Shown: piece by piece, positions 8,594 to 16,785 of the stretch
Layout: every line of letters begins with the position of its first letter
Position numbering within the stretch: position 1 is the first letter of the stretch
DNA from: Candidatus Latescibacterota bacterium
GTDB lineage: Bacteria > Latescibacterota > UBA2968 > UBA8231
Assembly: GCA_022827835.1 (NCBI GenBank)
Contig: JAJEIO010000002.1
Location: 1 to 64,000, forward strand
Length of the DNA stretch: 64,000 bases
Direction of reading: 5' to 3'
Program-made: the position numbers and the translations under genes
Notes under the pieces: model-generated
What the model was told of the DNA's origin: nothing
Databases searched by the model: none
Seen by the model: the letters and a program-made list of their open reading frames with translations, nothing else

Positions 8594-10627
8594 TCAGGCC
8601 GCAGCCGCATCTGCTCCCAAAATCTCGGCATTGACATAGGCTCTAAAAGCTGCCGCCTCCGTGAAGCATCGATATCCGGCTGCGCTAGCCTTTGAGAGTA
8701 CTTCAGCCGGTTCGTTCAGCAGAACTGCCACCGGGGCACTCAGTTCAGGTTGGAGACCGTCGGGCCAAGCGAGGTCGAGTACGGCGAGCTGGGTGCCGGT
8801 GGTTTCATCAGACAAGTCGAAATTGATCTGGCCCCGTGGCAGCCCTTGTCTTTCTACCCAGTCATTAATGGCCTCAATCTCTCTTTCTTCCTCTTCCGCT
8901 TCAAGGTCAGCTATTTGCTTCTCCATGCGGCGCACTAAGTCCGATTTGTCGATGCCGCTGGGCGGGACTTCAGTGGCGGTAACAGTGTCAGCCGCAACCG
9001 GCTCCGTCGCAGTTGCCTCCGATGAAATATCTACCCACTCCGTATCGCCGTGCAGAAGTTGCGCGAACTGACGGTTCGCTTCTCTGGCCAAAAGCTCTCT
9101 TCGCACCGTAAGAAAGTCGGAATAATGCTTGATTTTCCAGAGGTTTTGGTCATCGGGAATCCACTGCGATGCTAATGCGCCCGGATGCCGCTCCTCGATC
9201 TCGACAAAATACTCCTCGGGCAGGCGGTCACGAATGGAGAGATTCGAGCCTTTCGTCAAAAAGCAGTAATTGGCCAGTGAGTTGACCTCTTCTTTCTTGA
9301 GCTCGTACTTGTACAGCCGAGACTTGGGAAAAATGTGATGTACTTCAAGCCTACTCATCTTGCCGAGAAGGTTCGCACGCAACGGAAGTCCATTGCCCCA
9401 GTCCCGAGACCCGCCCATGCGCGTTAGCATGTAGAGCACGGGATAGAACCGCGCTCCAAGGCCCCAAGATGCGAAGTGTTCGGGGTCAATACGGAGCGCA
9501 CCATGCCATGACTTTAGTTCCTTCAACAGCGCGTCAAGGTCGCCTCTAGACTCTTCAAGTGCCGCTAGATCCCGGTCAAGACTGGCTTCCGTCGATCCAG
9601 AGTAACGACCCCACATCCCGGCCTGAGCAAACCAGAACAACAATTTATCGCGCTCTTTTTCGTCGAGCGTTCCTTGTTTCTGGTTCAAGTAGCGTACCAT
9701 GATCGGTACGGCTAAGCGTCCGAAAAAGACCCGCTTATGATCGATTCCAAGCCGCCCGGCAATCATGTTCAAGCAGTCATCTATATATTTAGTGGCGCGT
9801 TGCAAACCTTCTTGGATGTCCAGAGAATCGCGATCATGTAGATAACTGAACTGCGCTTCGCCAGTGAGTAATGTGTTGACCGAACGCAGCAGCCAGTCGA
9901 GCGTAAACTCGTACCCGGCTCCCTCCCACTCCCTCAGCTTGGCCTTCATAATGTCGCGGGCGTCAGGCCATTCAGCGCAAACTTTGGCGAGAGCTAGATC
10001 GCCCTGGGACAGTTTGGTTCCACCGCTGTTGACGCGATTGAAGATGTCCACGACGACGTCGAGGGTCTTGTCCGCACCGGTGACCTCCTCGTCATGTAGT
10101 TCAATGTCGGCAATGCCGAGCAAATTGTTCAGGCGACCCGCAAAGTCACCGACCTTTTCGGCATGTTCAGAACTCGAACTGAGCTTGGTAATGAATGCTC
10201 CAAGACCATCGTTACCCTCCTGCATGAGCTTGGTCACGTCCACCCACAAAGGGTCATCCTTCATCTTCGCTCGCTGGTAGAACTCAAAGACCTCTTCCTC
10301 CAAGTGAAACTGAAGTCCAGTAAATTTCGACTCGTTGCCGTCGAAGAACTTCGGTGGATGACCACGCATCACGCCGTACAACGAGGTCACGCGCTGTTGG
10401 CCGTCGAGCAACAGCTTCACGATTCCAGCCGCTAGCGGACCTTCGCCCCGATGCGCCGCCCCCTTCGCTTCGGTCGCCCAGACCAACAGACCGCCGACCG
10501 GATGTCGTCGGTAGAGTGAGTGAAAGAGTCCGCGCACCTGCTCACGGCTCCAGACATAGCCTCGCTGAAATTCAGGCAAGGCGATATGGCCGGAGTCGAT
10601 ATGGTCGAGAATAGTCGAGATTTTCAT
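8594..10627 (-). CDS. DUF262-HNH (GmrSD-like) protein
   Basis: Protein of 677 residues with the layout of GmrSD-type restriction/defence proteins. The N-terminal DUF262 (GmrS-like, ParB/Srx-fold nucleotide-binding) domain has LPEFQRGYVW (18-27) and DGQQR (75-79), and FNRVNSGGTKL lies further on. The DUF1524-like HNH nuclease is centred on EVHHIFPKSRL (His430/His431) followed by SLANYCFL. A charged linker and coiled coil (about 565-590, KQIADLEAEEEER) then lead to a separate C-terminal domain (LDLAWPDGLQPELS, GYRCFTEAAAF). Known GmrSD homologues cut modified phage DNA; that is family knowledge, not shown here. AAGGAG five bases before the ATG fixes the start. No modification methylase is adjacent, as expected for a modification-dependent enzyme. 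Confidence 0.87.
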   Translation of the reverse strand: MKISTILDHIDSGHIALPEFQRGYVWSREQVRGLFHSLYRRHPVGGLLVWATEAKGAAHRGEGPLAAGIVKLLLDGQQRVTSLYGVMRGHPPKFFDGNESKFTGLQFHLEEEVFEFYQRAKMKDDPLWVDVTKLMQEGNDGLGAFITKLSSSSEHAEKVGDFAGRLNNLLGIADIELHDEEVTGADKTLDVVVDIFNRVNSGGTKLSQGDLALAKVCAEWPDARDIMKAKLREWEGAGYEFTLDWLLRSVNTLLTGEAQFSYLHDRDSLDIQEGLQRATKYIDDCLNMIAGRLGIDHKRVFFGRLAVPIMVRYLNQKQGTLDEKERDKLLFWFAQAGMWGRYSGSTEASLDRDLAALEESRGDLDALLKELKSWHGALRIDPEHFASWGLGARFYPVLYMLTRMGGSRDWGNGLPLRANLLGKMSRLEVHHIFPKSRLYKYELKKEEVNSLANYCFLTKGSNLSIRDRLPEEYFVEIEERHPGALASQWIPDDQNLWKIKHYSDFLTVRRELLAREANRQFAQLLHGDTEWVDISSEATATEPVAADTVTATEVPPSGIDKSDLVRRMEKQIADLEAEEEEREIEAINDWVERQGLPRGQINFDLSDETTGTQLAVLDLAWPDGLQPELSAPVAVLLNEPAEVLSKASAAGYRCFTEAAAFRAYVNAEILGADAAAA

Positions 10628-10751
10628 GTCAGCTCCTTAAATTATTTCGTTCCCACTATCTTCTGAAAAATTCGTCCAAACAGTAAATGCCGTACAGCGT
10701 ACATGTCCTTACAGACTCTTCAATTTATAGAGGTGGGTTCAGGCGGCGCGG

Positions 10752-10792
10752 CGGTTTTCGGTTCCCTACCGTCTCCTCTCAGGCGAAAACCG
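10752..10792. other. Inverted repeat at end of amidohydrolase gene
   Basis: CGGTTTTCG (10752-10760) and CGAAAACCG (10784-10792) form a perfect 9-bp inverted repeat whose right arm lies in the last codons of the amidohydrolase gene. It could act as a transcript-end hairpin for the minus-strand cluster, but no U-tract follows, so a factor-independent terminator is doubtful. Confidence 0.35.
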
Positions 10793-11618
10793 TCAGACGG
10801 GCGGGATTGGCGGGATTGACGGCCCACAGTTCCGCTGGATCGTAAACGCGCGCGGCCTGCGGTGGTTGTTCTGGTAGTGTCCACTCTGGATTGAAGCGCG
10901 CGATTAGCTCGGCGAGATTTTTATAGGCGATGCGGTCCTTGAGGTCGTCGTCAACTGGGGCCTCCTCAATAACCTTCTGCAATATCCTATAGTCATAATA
11001 AGGCAAGTCGGCACCAAAAATCAGCCGTTCGCGGCCCACCTTATCGGCCAACCACGCGAAATCCCACTCAGAGCCTGGCCCGTCTGGGTACTGGACGACC
11101 TCGAAAAACACATTGTCGTACTTGGCCAGATTCTCGGCAGCCCAAGTGCTGGCGTGGGCAATGAACGTGCAGTGCGGGAACATCGCGGCGATGCGGTCCA
11201 TGAGCGGGTTGTGCATATGCAGGTTGACCAAGCCCTCGCGAGCGGCCGCAGCCTCGACAAAGGGAATGCACCACTCGGCGATGGGCGGATGGCCGACGAT
11301 GCCGACCAAACCCAACTCGCTCATGGCCTTTTCGGCCTCTTCAATACCCAGCTTGCCAAAGCGCTCCTCAATCAAGGCCAAGCCAATGGGAAAGACGCCG
11401 GGAAAATCGCGGCAGGCGCGGGCAATGACCTCGTTCTGATGGCGAATATCCACGATGCCGCGGGCGATCGGACTGCCGACAGCCGTGGGCATGGAGATGG
11501 CAGCGTGGATGTGGGTCTCAGCAAAGCGCGTGAGGCACATGGCGGTGTTTTGGCCGACCGGCGGCACGCGGTCAATGGTGCGGCCAATGTGGTTGTGGCA
11601 GTCAATATAGGGACGCAT
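10779..11618 (-). CDS. Amidohydrolase family protein (amidohydrolase-2 type)
   Basis: Metal-dependent TIM-barrel hydrolase or decarboxylase of 279 residues. The N-terminal metal site is DCHNH (His8, His10). Other candidate ligands are His134/His136 in NLHMHNP, His155 in FIAHAS and Asp204 in IFGADLP, the order expected for the amidohydrolase-2 group, which includes lactonases and ACMSD-like decarboxylases. No signal peptide. Its start codon immediately follows the stop of the Gfo/Idh dehydrogenase gene with no spacer, so the two are coupled and likely act in one pathway, for example oxidation of a sugar followed by opening of a lactone. The exact reaction is not predictable. Confidence 0.85.
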   Translation of the reverse strand: MRPYIDCHNHIGRTIDRVPPVGQNTAMCLTRFAETHIHAAISMPTAVGSPIARGIVDIRHQNEVIARACRDFPGVFPIGLALIEERFGKLGIEEAEKAMSELGLVGIVGHPPIAEWCIPFVEAAAAREGLVNLHMHNPLMDRIAAMFPHCTFIAHASTWAAENLAKYDNVFFEVVQYPDGPGSEWDFAWLADKVGRERLIFGADLPYYDYRILQKVIEEAPVDDDLKDRIAYKNLAELIARFNPEWTLPEQPPQAARVYDPAELWAVNPANPARLTVFA

Positions 11619-12665
11619 TCAAAGCTCCGTCAGGTCGATGGCGCGGCGCGCTTGAGTGGCACGGCGCGCCGCCTCAATGATGCTGAGGTTGTGATAGGCT
11701 CCCGCGCCGGTGATCGGCGGCGTATCCCCTGCCGCTAGGGCGGCAAACGTGGCAGTGAGATAGCCAGCGTGACCAGTGCGGTTGCGCTCTGTGACGTCGA
11801 GCGGAATCTCGGACCAAGCACCCGTCTCCCGCGAGAAGCGATACAACTCCCGGCCGCGACCGACGACGCGCAGACAGTCGCCGCGCGTGTGTACTTCGCA
11901 GAGACCGCCTAGCTCGCCGGCACCCCCGCCGACCATGCCCCACGAGGTCGAGACCGTGGAGATGGCTCCGTTTTCGTGTTCGAGAAGTAAGAGCGCCACA
12001 TCATCGACGTCGATGTCGAAAAAGCGCGTCTGCACCCTCGCCTCGACATAGCGCACCGGCGAGCACATCAAGGTTTCGAGCGAATAGATCTCGTGGTATC
12101 CCGTATCGCCGATGCAGCCACCGCCCGCTGCTTTAGAGGCTCGCCAGATCCTAGCCGGGTTGGCTCGGTGATGGGCCTCGGTCATGGGGAAGAGCGATTT
12201 GGCGCGACCGACTTGCGGTTCGGGCAACTCGTCCCCTTGCAAGAGCGCGATGGCGTGCAGGGTGCCGGGGGTAAAGACGGCGTTGTGGACGACGGTATAA
12301 ATGACATCGTGGCGCGCAACAGCGTCTAACACGGCCGAGCCTTCCTCCAGCGAGGTAGCCATCGGCTTTTCGCTGATGACGGTACAGCCAGCCTCAGCCG
12401 AGGCAATGACTTGCTCGGCGTGGAGGTGGTGCGGCGTGGCGATGAGAACCGCATCTATAGCAGCTTGCTCTAGCATGTCGCGGTAGTCGGCGTAGCGCTG
12501 GGCGGGCGGGACGCCGGTCGTCGCACCGACTTTAGCCAGATTGTCGTCGTCGGGATCAGCTAGCGCGACAATGCGTACCGTATCGAGTTCACACAACGTC
12601 GGCAGGTGCTGCAACTGGACGATGCCGCCGCAGCCGATTAGTCCGAGGCGAATAGGGGTTTGCAT
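11619..12665 (-). CDS. Gfo/Idh/MocA-type NAD(P)-dependent dehydrogenase
   Basis: Oxidoreductase of 348 residues, normal length. The N-terminal Rossmann fold begins LGLIGCGGI (7-15), with ALADPDD after the second strand. The signature SEKPMA (98-103) contains the catalytic-site Lys100. The C-terminal half is the alpha/beta substrate domain, with GDTGYHEI and HARGDC-like segments. Family members oxidise or reduce sugars, inositols and related polyols. The gene sits between a PhyH-HEAT gene 39 bp upstream and the directly abutting amidohydrolase gene downstream. No obvious ribosome-binding site precedes the ATG; instead a palindromic element (12674-12701) occupies the short leader and might affect translation or mRNA processing. 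Confidence 0.88.
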   Translation of the reverse strand: MQTPIRLGLIGCGGIVQLQHLPTLCELDTVRIVALADPDDDNLAKVGATTGVPPAQRYADYRDMLEQAAIDAVLIATPHHLHAEQVIASAEAGCTVISEKPMATSLEEGSAVLDAVARHDVIYTVVHNAVFTPGTLHAIALLQGDELPEPQVGRAKSLFPMTEAHHRANPARIWRASKAAGGGCIGDTGYHEIYSLETLMCSPVRYVEARVQTRFFDIDVDDVALLLLEHENGAISTVSTSWGMVGGGAGELGGLCEVHTRGDCLRVVGRGRELYRFSRETGAWSEIPLDVTERNRTGHAGYLTATFAALAAGDTPPITGAGAYHNLSIIEAARRATQARRAIDLTEL

Positions 12666-12673
12666 AGGCTTAG

Positions 12674-12701
12674 GTAAGGGCGACCGGCCGGTCGCCCCTA
12701 C
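12674..12701. repeat. Palindromic intergenic repeat, GTAGGGG family, copy 1
   Basis: Twenty-eight bases forming two 14-base arms, GTAAGGGCGACCGG and CCGGTCGCCCCTAC, complementary except at one position. It lies in the 39-bp gap between the PhyH-HEAT stop and the Gfo/Idh start. The termini GTA(G/A)GGGCG / CGCCCCTAC match the palindrome at 30282-30310, so both are probably members of a dispersed REP-like family. Confidence 0.75.
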
Positions 12702-12704
12702 TTC

Positions 12705-14057
12705 TTAATACGGCGTATCCTTAGTGGTGATGGGGCACCAGCGGGCGGCAAACAAATAGTCGAACAAGATCTCCGTCGCCTCCGGCGTGCTTATGCGCTC
12801 TAGGGTCTTGGCTGCCTTGGCACTAACGTAGCGGTTCGGGTCGTCTAGGGCTGCTACCACGGCCGGCTGCACAGCCTCGGCAGCCGGACCCAGCCGCGCC
12901 AAGCCCAAGGCGGCATTGCGCCGCACCCATTCGTCGTCGTCGCCCAAAACTCCGGCCAGTTCCTCTAATACCGCTGAGGGCAATGTTTTCATAGCACCCA
13001 ATGCTTCGGCAGCGTGGCCCCGCACCTTGTCCGACGCATCGCCCAGCGCCCGCTGCAATGCAGGCACCGCTGGGGCACCCTCCCGACCCATATCGCCCAA
13101 ACTATCGATCGCGGCTAGCCGCACATCCGGATCGTCGTCGTCGCAAGCTTGCGCTAGCGCCTCGACCGCAGCCGGGCCGGCCGCAGCCAAACCGTAGCCA
13201 GCGTTGCGCCGCACGTATTCCGATCCCTGGCGCAAACAGTCCATAAGCGGCCCCACGGCGGGCTCCCCAGCGCGACCAAGGGCATAGGCCGCCGCTTGAC
13301 TCGCCGCCTCGGAATCTCCCATTAGTTCCTGCAGCAACGCCGACTGCTCGCCGGTAGCGGCGGCAAGGTCCTCAGACTGGCCGCCGTACCATTCCCACAT
13401 ACTGTGCCACATGGGTGCCTCGGCATGGCCGTTCCCGGCCCAAGGCTCCCCGCTCGCATCCCAACTAGGCCCGTCCGGTTCTTCGAGACGAACGAAAAGA
13501 AACTTGACCATATAGCGAGCCTGCTCGGTGCTATTGGGCGTGGCTTGATGCCACAGATCGTAGTGGACAATGCCGACCGTCCCAGCCTCCCCTGAGAGCG
13601 CGATTTGTCGCTCCTCATCTTCTTGGTCGAGGTGATTGCGATAGTGACTGCCGGGGACCACGCCAGTGGGGCCGCGCTCGACCGGCGTGTCCTGCGGATA
13701 GTAAAAGGCCATCGCCCAGCGTAGCCGGTGGTGCCGCCGGCTCCAGCTATCCTTGTGCAGCCGCTGCCCTTCCGAACCCGGCTTGTTGAAATGGCAGAAG
13801 CGATGCGGATGTAAATAGTACCCCGGTCCCAAAATACTGGTCAAAGCTCCCGCCACCTCGGGCTGGTCAAACACCTGCTGCAAATCGGGGATGCGGGGCA
13901 ATAGGTTGTTGCCCGGATTGCCCTCGGCAGCCAAGACCTCCTCTATCTGCCCATAAATGGATTGGTGAAACTCCGAGGGCAAATCCGTTTTGACCACGGT
14001 ATAGCCGTCGGCGATGAAAGACTGCATGCGGCTATCGTCCAACAAGATCGAGTCCAT
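12705..14057 (-). CDS. PhyH-family dioxygenase fused to HEAT repeats
   Basis: Protein of 450 residues with an N-terminal phytanoyl-CoA dioxygenase-type Fe(II)/2-oxoglutarate domain (about 1-225) and a C-terminal array of about six HEAT/PBS-lyase-like helical repeats (about 240-435). The iron ligands are His101 and Asp103 in LHKDSW and His170 in DLWHQA; Arg181 is the likely 2-oxoglutarate anchor. The repeats share a VRRNAAxGLxxxGPxA-type pattern, such as EYVRRNAGYGL and EWVRRNAALGL. HEAT arrays normally bind other proteins, so this oxygenase may act in a complex or on a large substrate. GAGGAG seven bases before the ATG supports the start. It is the last of four consecutive PhyH genes on this strand. 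Confidence 0.9.
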   Translation of the reverse strand: MDSILLDDSRMQSFIADGYTVVKTDLPSEFHQSIYGQIEEVLAAEGNPGNNLLPRIPDLQQVFDQPEVAGALTSILGPGYYLHPHRFCHFNKPGSEGQRLHKDSWSRRHHRLRWAMAFYYPQDTPVERGPTGVVPGSHYRNHLDQEDEERQIALSGEAGTVGIVHYDLWHQATPNSTEQARYMVKFLFVRLEEPDGPSWDASGEPWAGNGHAEAPMWHSMWEWYGGQSEDLAAATGEQSALLQELMGDSEAASQAAAYALGRAGEPAVGPLMDCLRQGSEYVRRNAGYGLAAAGPAAVEALAQACDDDDPDVRLAAIDSLGDMGREGAPAVPALQRALGDASDKVRGHAAEALGAMKTLPSAVLEELAGVLGDDDEWVRRNAALGLARLGPAAEAVQPAVVAALDDPNRYVSAKAAKTLERISTPEATEILFDYLFAARWCPITTKDTPY

Positions 14058-14072
14058 CGCAAAGCTCCTCGT

Positions 14073-14936
14073 TTAATGCGTGAGCGCCTCGCCCGGCATC
14101 CGGTTCCAAGGCACGGGTTCGACGGTGCCCTCATAGGTGGGCAGAAGGTCGGCAACCCGTGCTCTATCTTCGTCGTCCCAGCCAACCCATTCGCGGGGGC
14201 GGGCAATAGCAGCGCGGAGGCCGTCGGAGAGCAGGTCGAAGTACGGGAAATACCACAGGGTAATGACGGTGCGGCGCTGGGCCGATTTATTGGCGTGGGC
14301 CGAGTGCAACAGCCGCGAGTCGCCGATGACCACATCGCCCGCCGTCACGGGTACATCCACCTCTTCGAGAATCGACTGATAGGCCGGATGGTCGGGGTCG
14401 GCCACGCGGCGTAGTTCGTCGGTGTGGGCATCGGGCACCTCGTCGTGCATGCGGTGGCGCTGCAGATGCGAGCCGCGCAACAGGCGCAAGCAGCCGTTGT
14501 GAGGCGTGGTATCGACGAGGTAGTACATCAGAAAAAGCTGTTGGGGCAGGGGCGTATAACTCGAAGGATCGTCCCAGCCCCACCAGTCCTGATGCCAGAA
14601 CAGCGCCGGGCTGTTGGGCGGTTTGCTGATGACGTAGCCGGACATCCACCGAGGGCGCAAAAAGCCGAGGGTTTCGAGCGCGGCGCGGGCGGGTGGGTAG
14701 GCGACGAGTTCGGCGAAAATGGGATGGACGCCCACATCGATCATGCTGCCGGTAGAGCGCTGTTGGGCGCGGATTTGTTGGCTTTGAGCGTCAAGGAGTT
14801 GGTCGGTGACTTGGCGCAGACGCTGGAGGATGTCGGCGTCGAGGACATCTTCTACCAAGCAGTAGCCGTCGCGGATGAGCTGGTCGAAGTTTTCTTTGGA
14901 GCCTTGTTGGGACATTGATGTTGTTCTCGCTTTCAT
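14073..14936 (-). CDS. PhyH-family Fe(II)/2-oxoglutarate dioxygenase
   Basis: Protein of 287 residues, the normal size for bacterial PhyH proteins, which hydroxylate small organic substrates. Iron ligands: His115 and Asp117 in FWHQDWW and His211 in SRLLHSAHAN; Arg221 or Arg222 should bind 2-oxoglutarate. NGCLRLLRGSH is the typical strand-turn before the distal histidine. The ATG at 14936 has GGAG close upstream; an internal ATG seven codons later is an alternative. Stop and start are 15 bp from the next PhyH gene downstream and 21 bp from the one upstream, so these form an operon. Sequence identity to the neighbouring PhyH proteins looks low, indicating different substrates or steps. Confidence 0.9.
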   Translation of the reverse strand: MKARTTSMSQQGSKENFDQLIRDGYCLVEDVLDADILQRLRQVTDQLLDAQSQQIRAQQRSTGSMIDVGVHPIFAELVAYPPARAALETLGFLRPRWMSGYVISKPPNSPALFWHQDWWGWDDPSSYTPLPQQLFLMYYLVDTTPHNGCLRLLRGSHLQRHRMHDEVPDAHTDELRRVADPDHPAYQSILEEVDVPVTAGDVVIGDSRLLHSAHANKSAQRRTVITLWYFPYFDLLSDGLRAAIARPREWVGWDDEDRARVADLLPTYEGTVEPVPWNRMPGEALTH

Positions 14937-14957
14937 ATTCTCCTGCGAGGGCCGCCG

Positions 14958-15821
14958 TCAAACACTCTCGGCCACCATCTCCCCTTGGCGCGAGCGCTCC
15001 TGCAAATCGTAGAGCGAGGAAATGGCGTCCTTGTACAGCGGGATGGGAAAGGTGCGGTCCTCAAAGCGCGCTGCCTGTGGGATCCGACCGCGCACTAGGC
15101 GCGCATTGGCCTCGGTCTTGTACGTCATCTCGCCGGTGTAAATCGGAAAGGCATCGGCAGCGCGGTAGCTGAGGATCAGCGTGCGCCGCGGCTTGTCGGA
15201 GACATTGGCGATGGAGGCATGGGGGGTCATCGCATGCATGAAGATGACCGTGCCCGCTTCACCGGGGGTTGGCACGGCGAGTGATTGATCGACCACTTCG
15301 GTAACCCGGCCCTGGAAAAATCCGTCCGTGCTGTGCGACAGCAGCTCACCCTGATGGCGGCGGGGGATAACTTGCAGACAGCCGTTTTCAACACTCGCAT
15401 CGTCGAGATAGAAAAGAATGCTTACCGAGCCGCGATGAGTCAGCGGGTAGTAGGAAAGATCCTGATGCCACTCGACGGGCGAGCCAACGCCAGCCGGCTT
15501 CATGTTGATCTTGCTGTAGTGAAAGACCAAGTTCGGGCCGAGCAGGGCCTCGACCGCGTCGAGGAGCCGCTCCGATGCAGAGAATTCCCGGAAGACCTCG
15601 TAGTGGCTGCAAGGCTCGTACAGTCGGCGCACCTGCGTCCCATCGGGAAGCTGGTTAGGCTCCATTTCCATCCGGGTAACGTCGTGGTTGGCGAGCGTAT
15701 TGCCTGCGCTGACGGCGTCCATCTCGCGCAGGAAGGCCGCGACCTCCTCGGCGCTAAGGAAGCCGGGGACGGCGACGTAGCCTTCGGTGTGGTAGTGTTC
15801 AACTTGTGCGGTGGTCAACAT
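14958..15821 (-). CDS. PhyH-family Fe(II)/2-oxoglutarate dioxygenase
   Basis: Protein of 287 residues from ATG 15821. This start was chosen because an AGGAGG motif lies nine bases upstream and because the longer reading frame would run far into the preceding PhyH gene. Iron ligands: His119 and Asp121 in EWHQDLS and His201 in MTPHASIAN; Arg212/Arg213 are candidates for the 2-oxoglutarate contact. NGCLQVIPRRHQG is close to the consensus of PhyH proteins that act on small non-CoA substrates, as in mitomycin- or ectoine-type hydroxylases, but no substrate can be assigned. It is the third of four consecutive PhyH genes counted from the Gfo/Idh end. Confidence 0.9.
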   Translation of the reverse strand: MLTTAQVEHYHTEGYVAVPGFLSAEEVAAFLREMDAVSAGNTLANHDVTRMEMEPNQLPDGTQVRRLYEPCSHYEVFREFSASERLLDAVEALLGPNLVFHYSKINMKPAGVGSPVEWHQDLSYYPLTHRGSVSILFYLDDASVENGCLQVIPRRHQGELLSHSTDGFFQGRVTEVVDQSLAVPTPGEAGTVIFMHAMTPHASIANVSDKPRRTLILSYRAADAFPIYTGEMTYKTEANARLVRGRIPQAARFEDRTFPIPLYKDAISSLYDLQERSRQGEMVAESV

Positions 15822-15830
15822 GGGTTGGTT

Positions 15831-15836
15831 CCTCCT
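15831..15836 (-). promoter_or_regulatory. Ribosome-binding site deciding a PhyH start
   Basis: AGGAGG on the minus strand, nine bases before ATG 15821 and overlapping by one base the TAA stop of the upstream PhyH gene. It supports translational coupling and argues against the in-frame start 237 bp further upstream. Confidence 0.75.
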
Positions 15837-16579
15837 TACCATTTTTCGATAGCGCCCATCAGCATTTTCTGCTGGTCGGTACCCGTTTCGCGGACTTTCT
15901 GCGCAAAGGGGCCGTCGAAGGGCTCGCGGGATTTCATCCAAGCGGTCTGGTAGCACATCAGGCAGACGCGGCGGCGCACCGCCGAACGGTTGGCCGCGCC
16001 TCGGTGGTAGAGGCAGCCGTCGAACATCACCGCCTGACCCGGCCGGGCGAAAACCCACTTCTCCTCCGGGAAGCGCGGATGCCCCTCGGGTGGGCGGAAG
16101 GGAGCGCGATGGCTGCCAGGGACAATAACGATGGCGCCGTTGTCCTCGTCTAATTCGTCCAAGTAATAGCCGCAGTTAATCTGGCCGGGCAATGCGCCGT
16201 AGGGCGTGCCGTCGGGATCAATGGGCCAGGGCACGTCGCGGTGCCAGTTCTGGTCCTCCTGTCCCGGCTCAGTAATGCGAGCCGTGGCACTGTGAAGCTG
16301 GACGCAGGTGCCCAGAATGGCCTGCATCCTTTCGAGCACAGGTGGATTGTCGAGCAGGAAGGCAAAGTCCTCGTCCTCTTCTAAGAGCTGGTGGATAAAC
16401 TGCCTGCTGTCCCCGCGCGCACAGGCCGCGTCGAGGGCCATGCGTAGAATCTCAACCTGCGCCTCGGTGATGGCGTCTTCGACGACGAGGTAGCCCCACT
16501 TGCGAAAGAAAGCTACGTCCTCGGCGATTTCGGGCGTCAGCTTGGGATTGAGGTGCTGCGGGTAGGGCGGTTGCGCCAT
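15836..16579 (-). CDS. PhyH-family Fe(II)/2-oxoglutarate dioxygenase
   Basis: Protein of 247 residues from ATG 16579. An in-frame TTG 45 bases upstream is possible, but the first conserved residues start later and an AGGAG lies 13 bases before this ATG. Iron ligands: His113 and Asp115 in NWHRDVPW and His192 in CLYHRGAAN; the arginine run at 202-204 should hold 2-oxoglutarate. NGAIVIVPGSHRAPF is the diagnostic PhyH turn. It is the first gene of the minus-strand run that continues through three more PhyH genes, Gfo/Idh and amidohydrolase, so the promoter of the cluster should lie upstream in the divergent intergenic region. Substrate unknown. Confidence 0.9.
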   Translation of the reverse strand: MAQPPYPQHLNPKLTPEIAEDVAFFRKWGYLVVEDAITEAQVEILRMALDAACARGDSRQFIHQLLEEDEDFAFLLDNPPVLERMQAILGTCVQLHSATARITEPGQEDQNWHRDVPWPIDPDGTPYGALPGQINCGYYLDELDEDNGAIVIVPGSHRAPFRPPEGHPRFPEEKWVFARPGQAVMFDGCLYHRGAANRSAVRRRVCLMCYQTAWMKSREPFDGPFAQKVRETGTDQQKMLMGAIEKW

Positions 16580-16785
16580 GTTTTTCGCAGAACTCCTGTG
16601 TGCATTGCGGTCATCGGCTGGCAAAATACATATTGCGCGACAGGCCCTTTGTCAACGAAACGAGCGGCGTTTGGTTGACCATGCGCTGGCCATGATGCTC
16701 ATTACGGGGCGCGAATCCCGCAGTTTGACCGGTGCCAAATCGTACCGGCAGACGCACACAACCTATTTACCAAAAGGAGCGATCC
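16580..16785. promoter_or_regulatory. Divergent intergenic region of the PhyH cluster
   Basis: Separates the minus-strand PhyH/Gfo/amidohydrolase run from the plus-strand gene at 16786 and so should hold promoters for both. AAGGAG at 16774-16779 is the ribosome-binding site of the plus-strand gene, six bases before its ATG. I could not pick a convincing -35/-10 pair or an operator. Confidence 0.45.

Noticed and set aside
8594-10627. A ParB-type partition protein for the DUF262 gene.
   Set aside because: The HNH domain (HHIFPKS) and the overall layout fit GmrSD-like proteins; no parA or plasmid-type gene is present.
10776-10801. CTCTCAGGCGAAAACCG resembles the 3' part of a glycine riboswitch aptamer.
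   Set aside because: It overlaps the end of the amidohydrolase coding region on the other strand; the preceding conserved aptamer segments are missing and no plus-strand gene follows.
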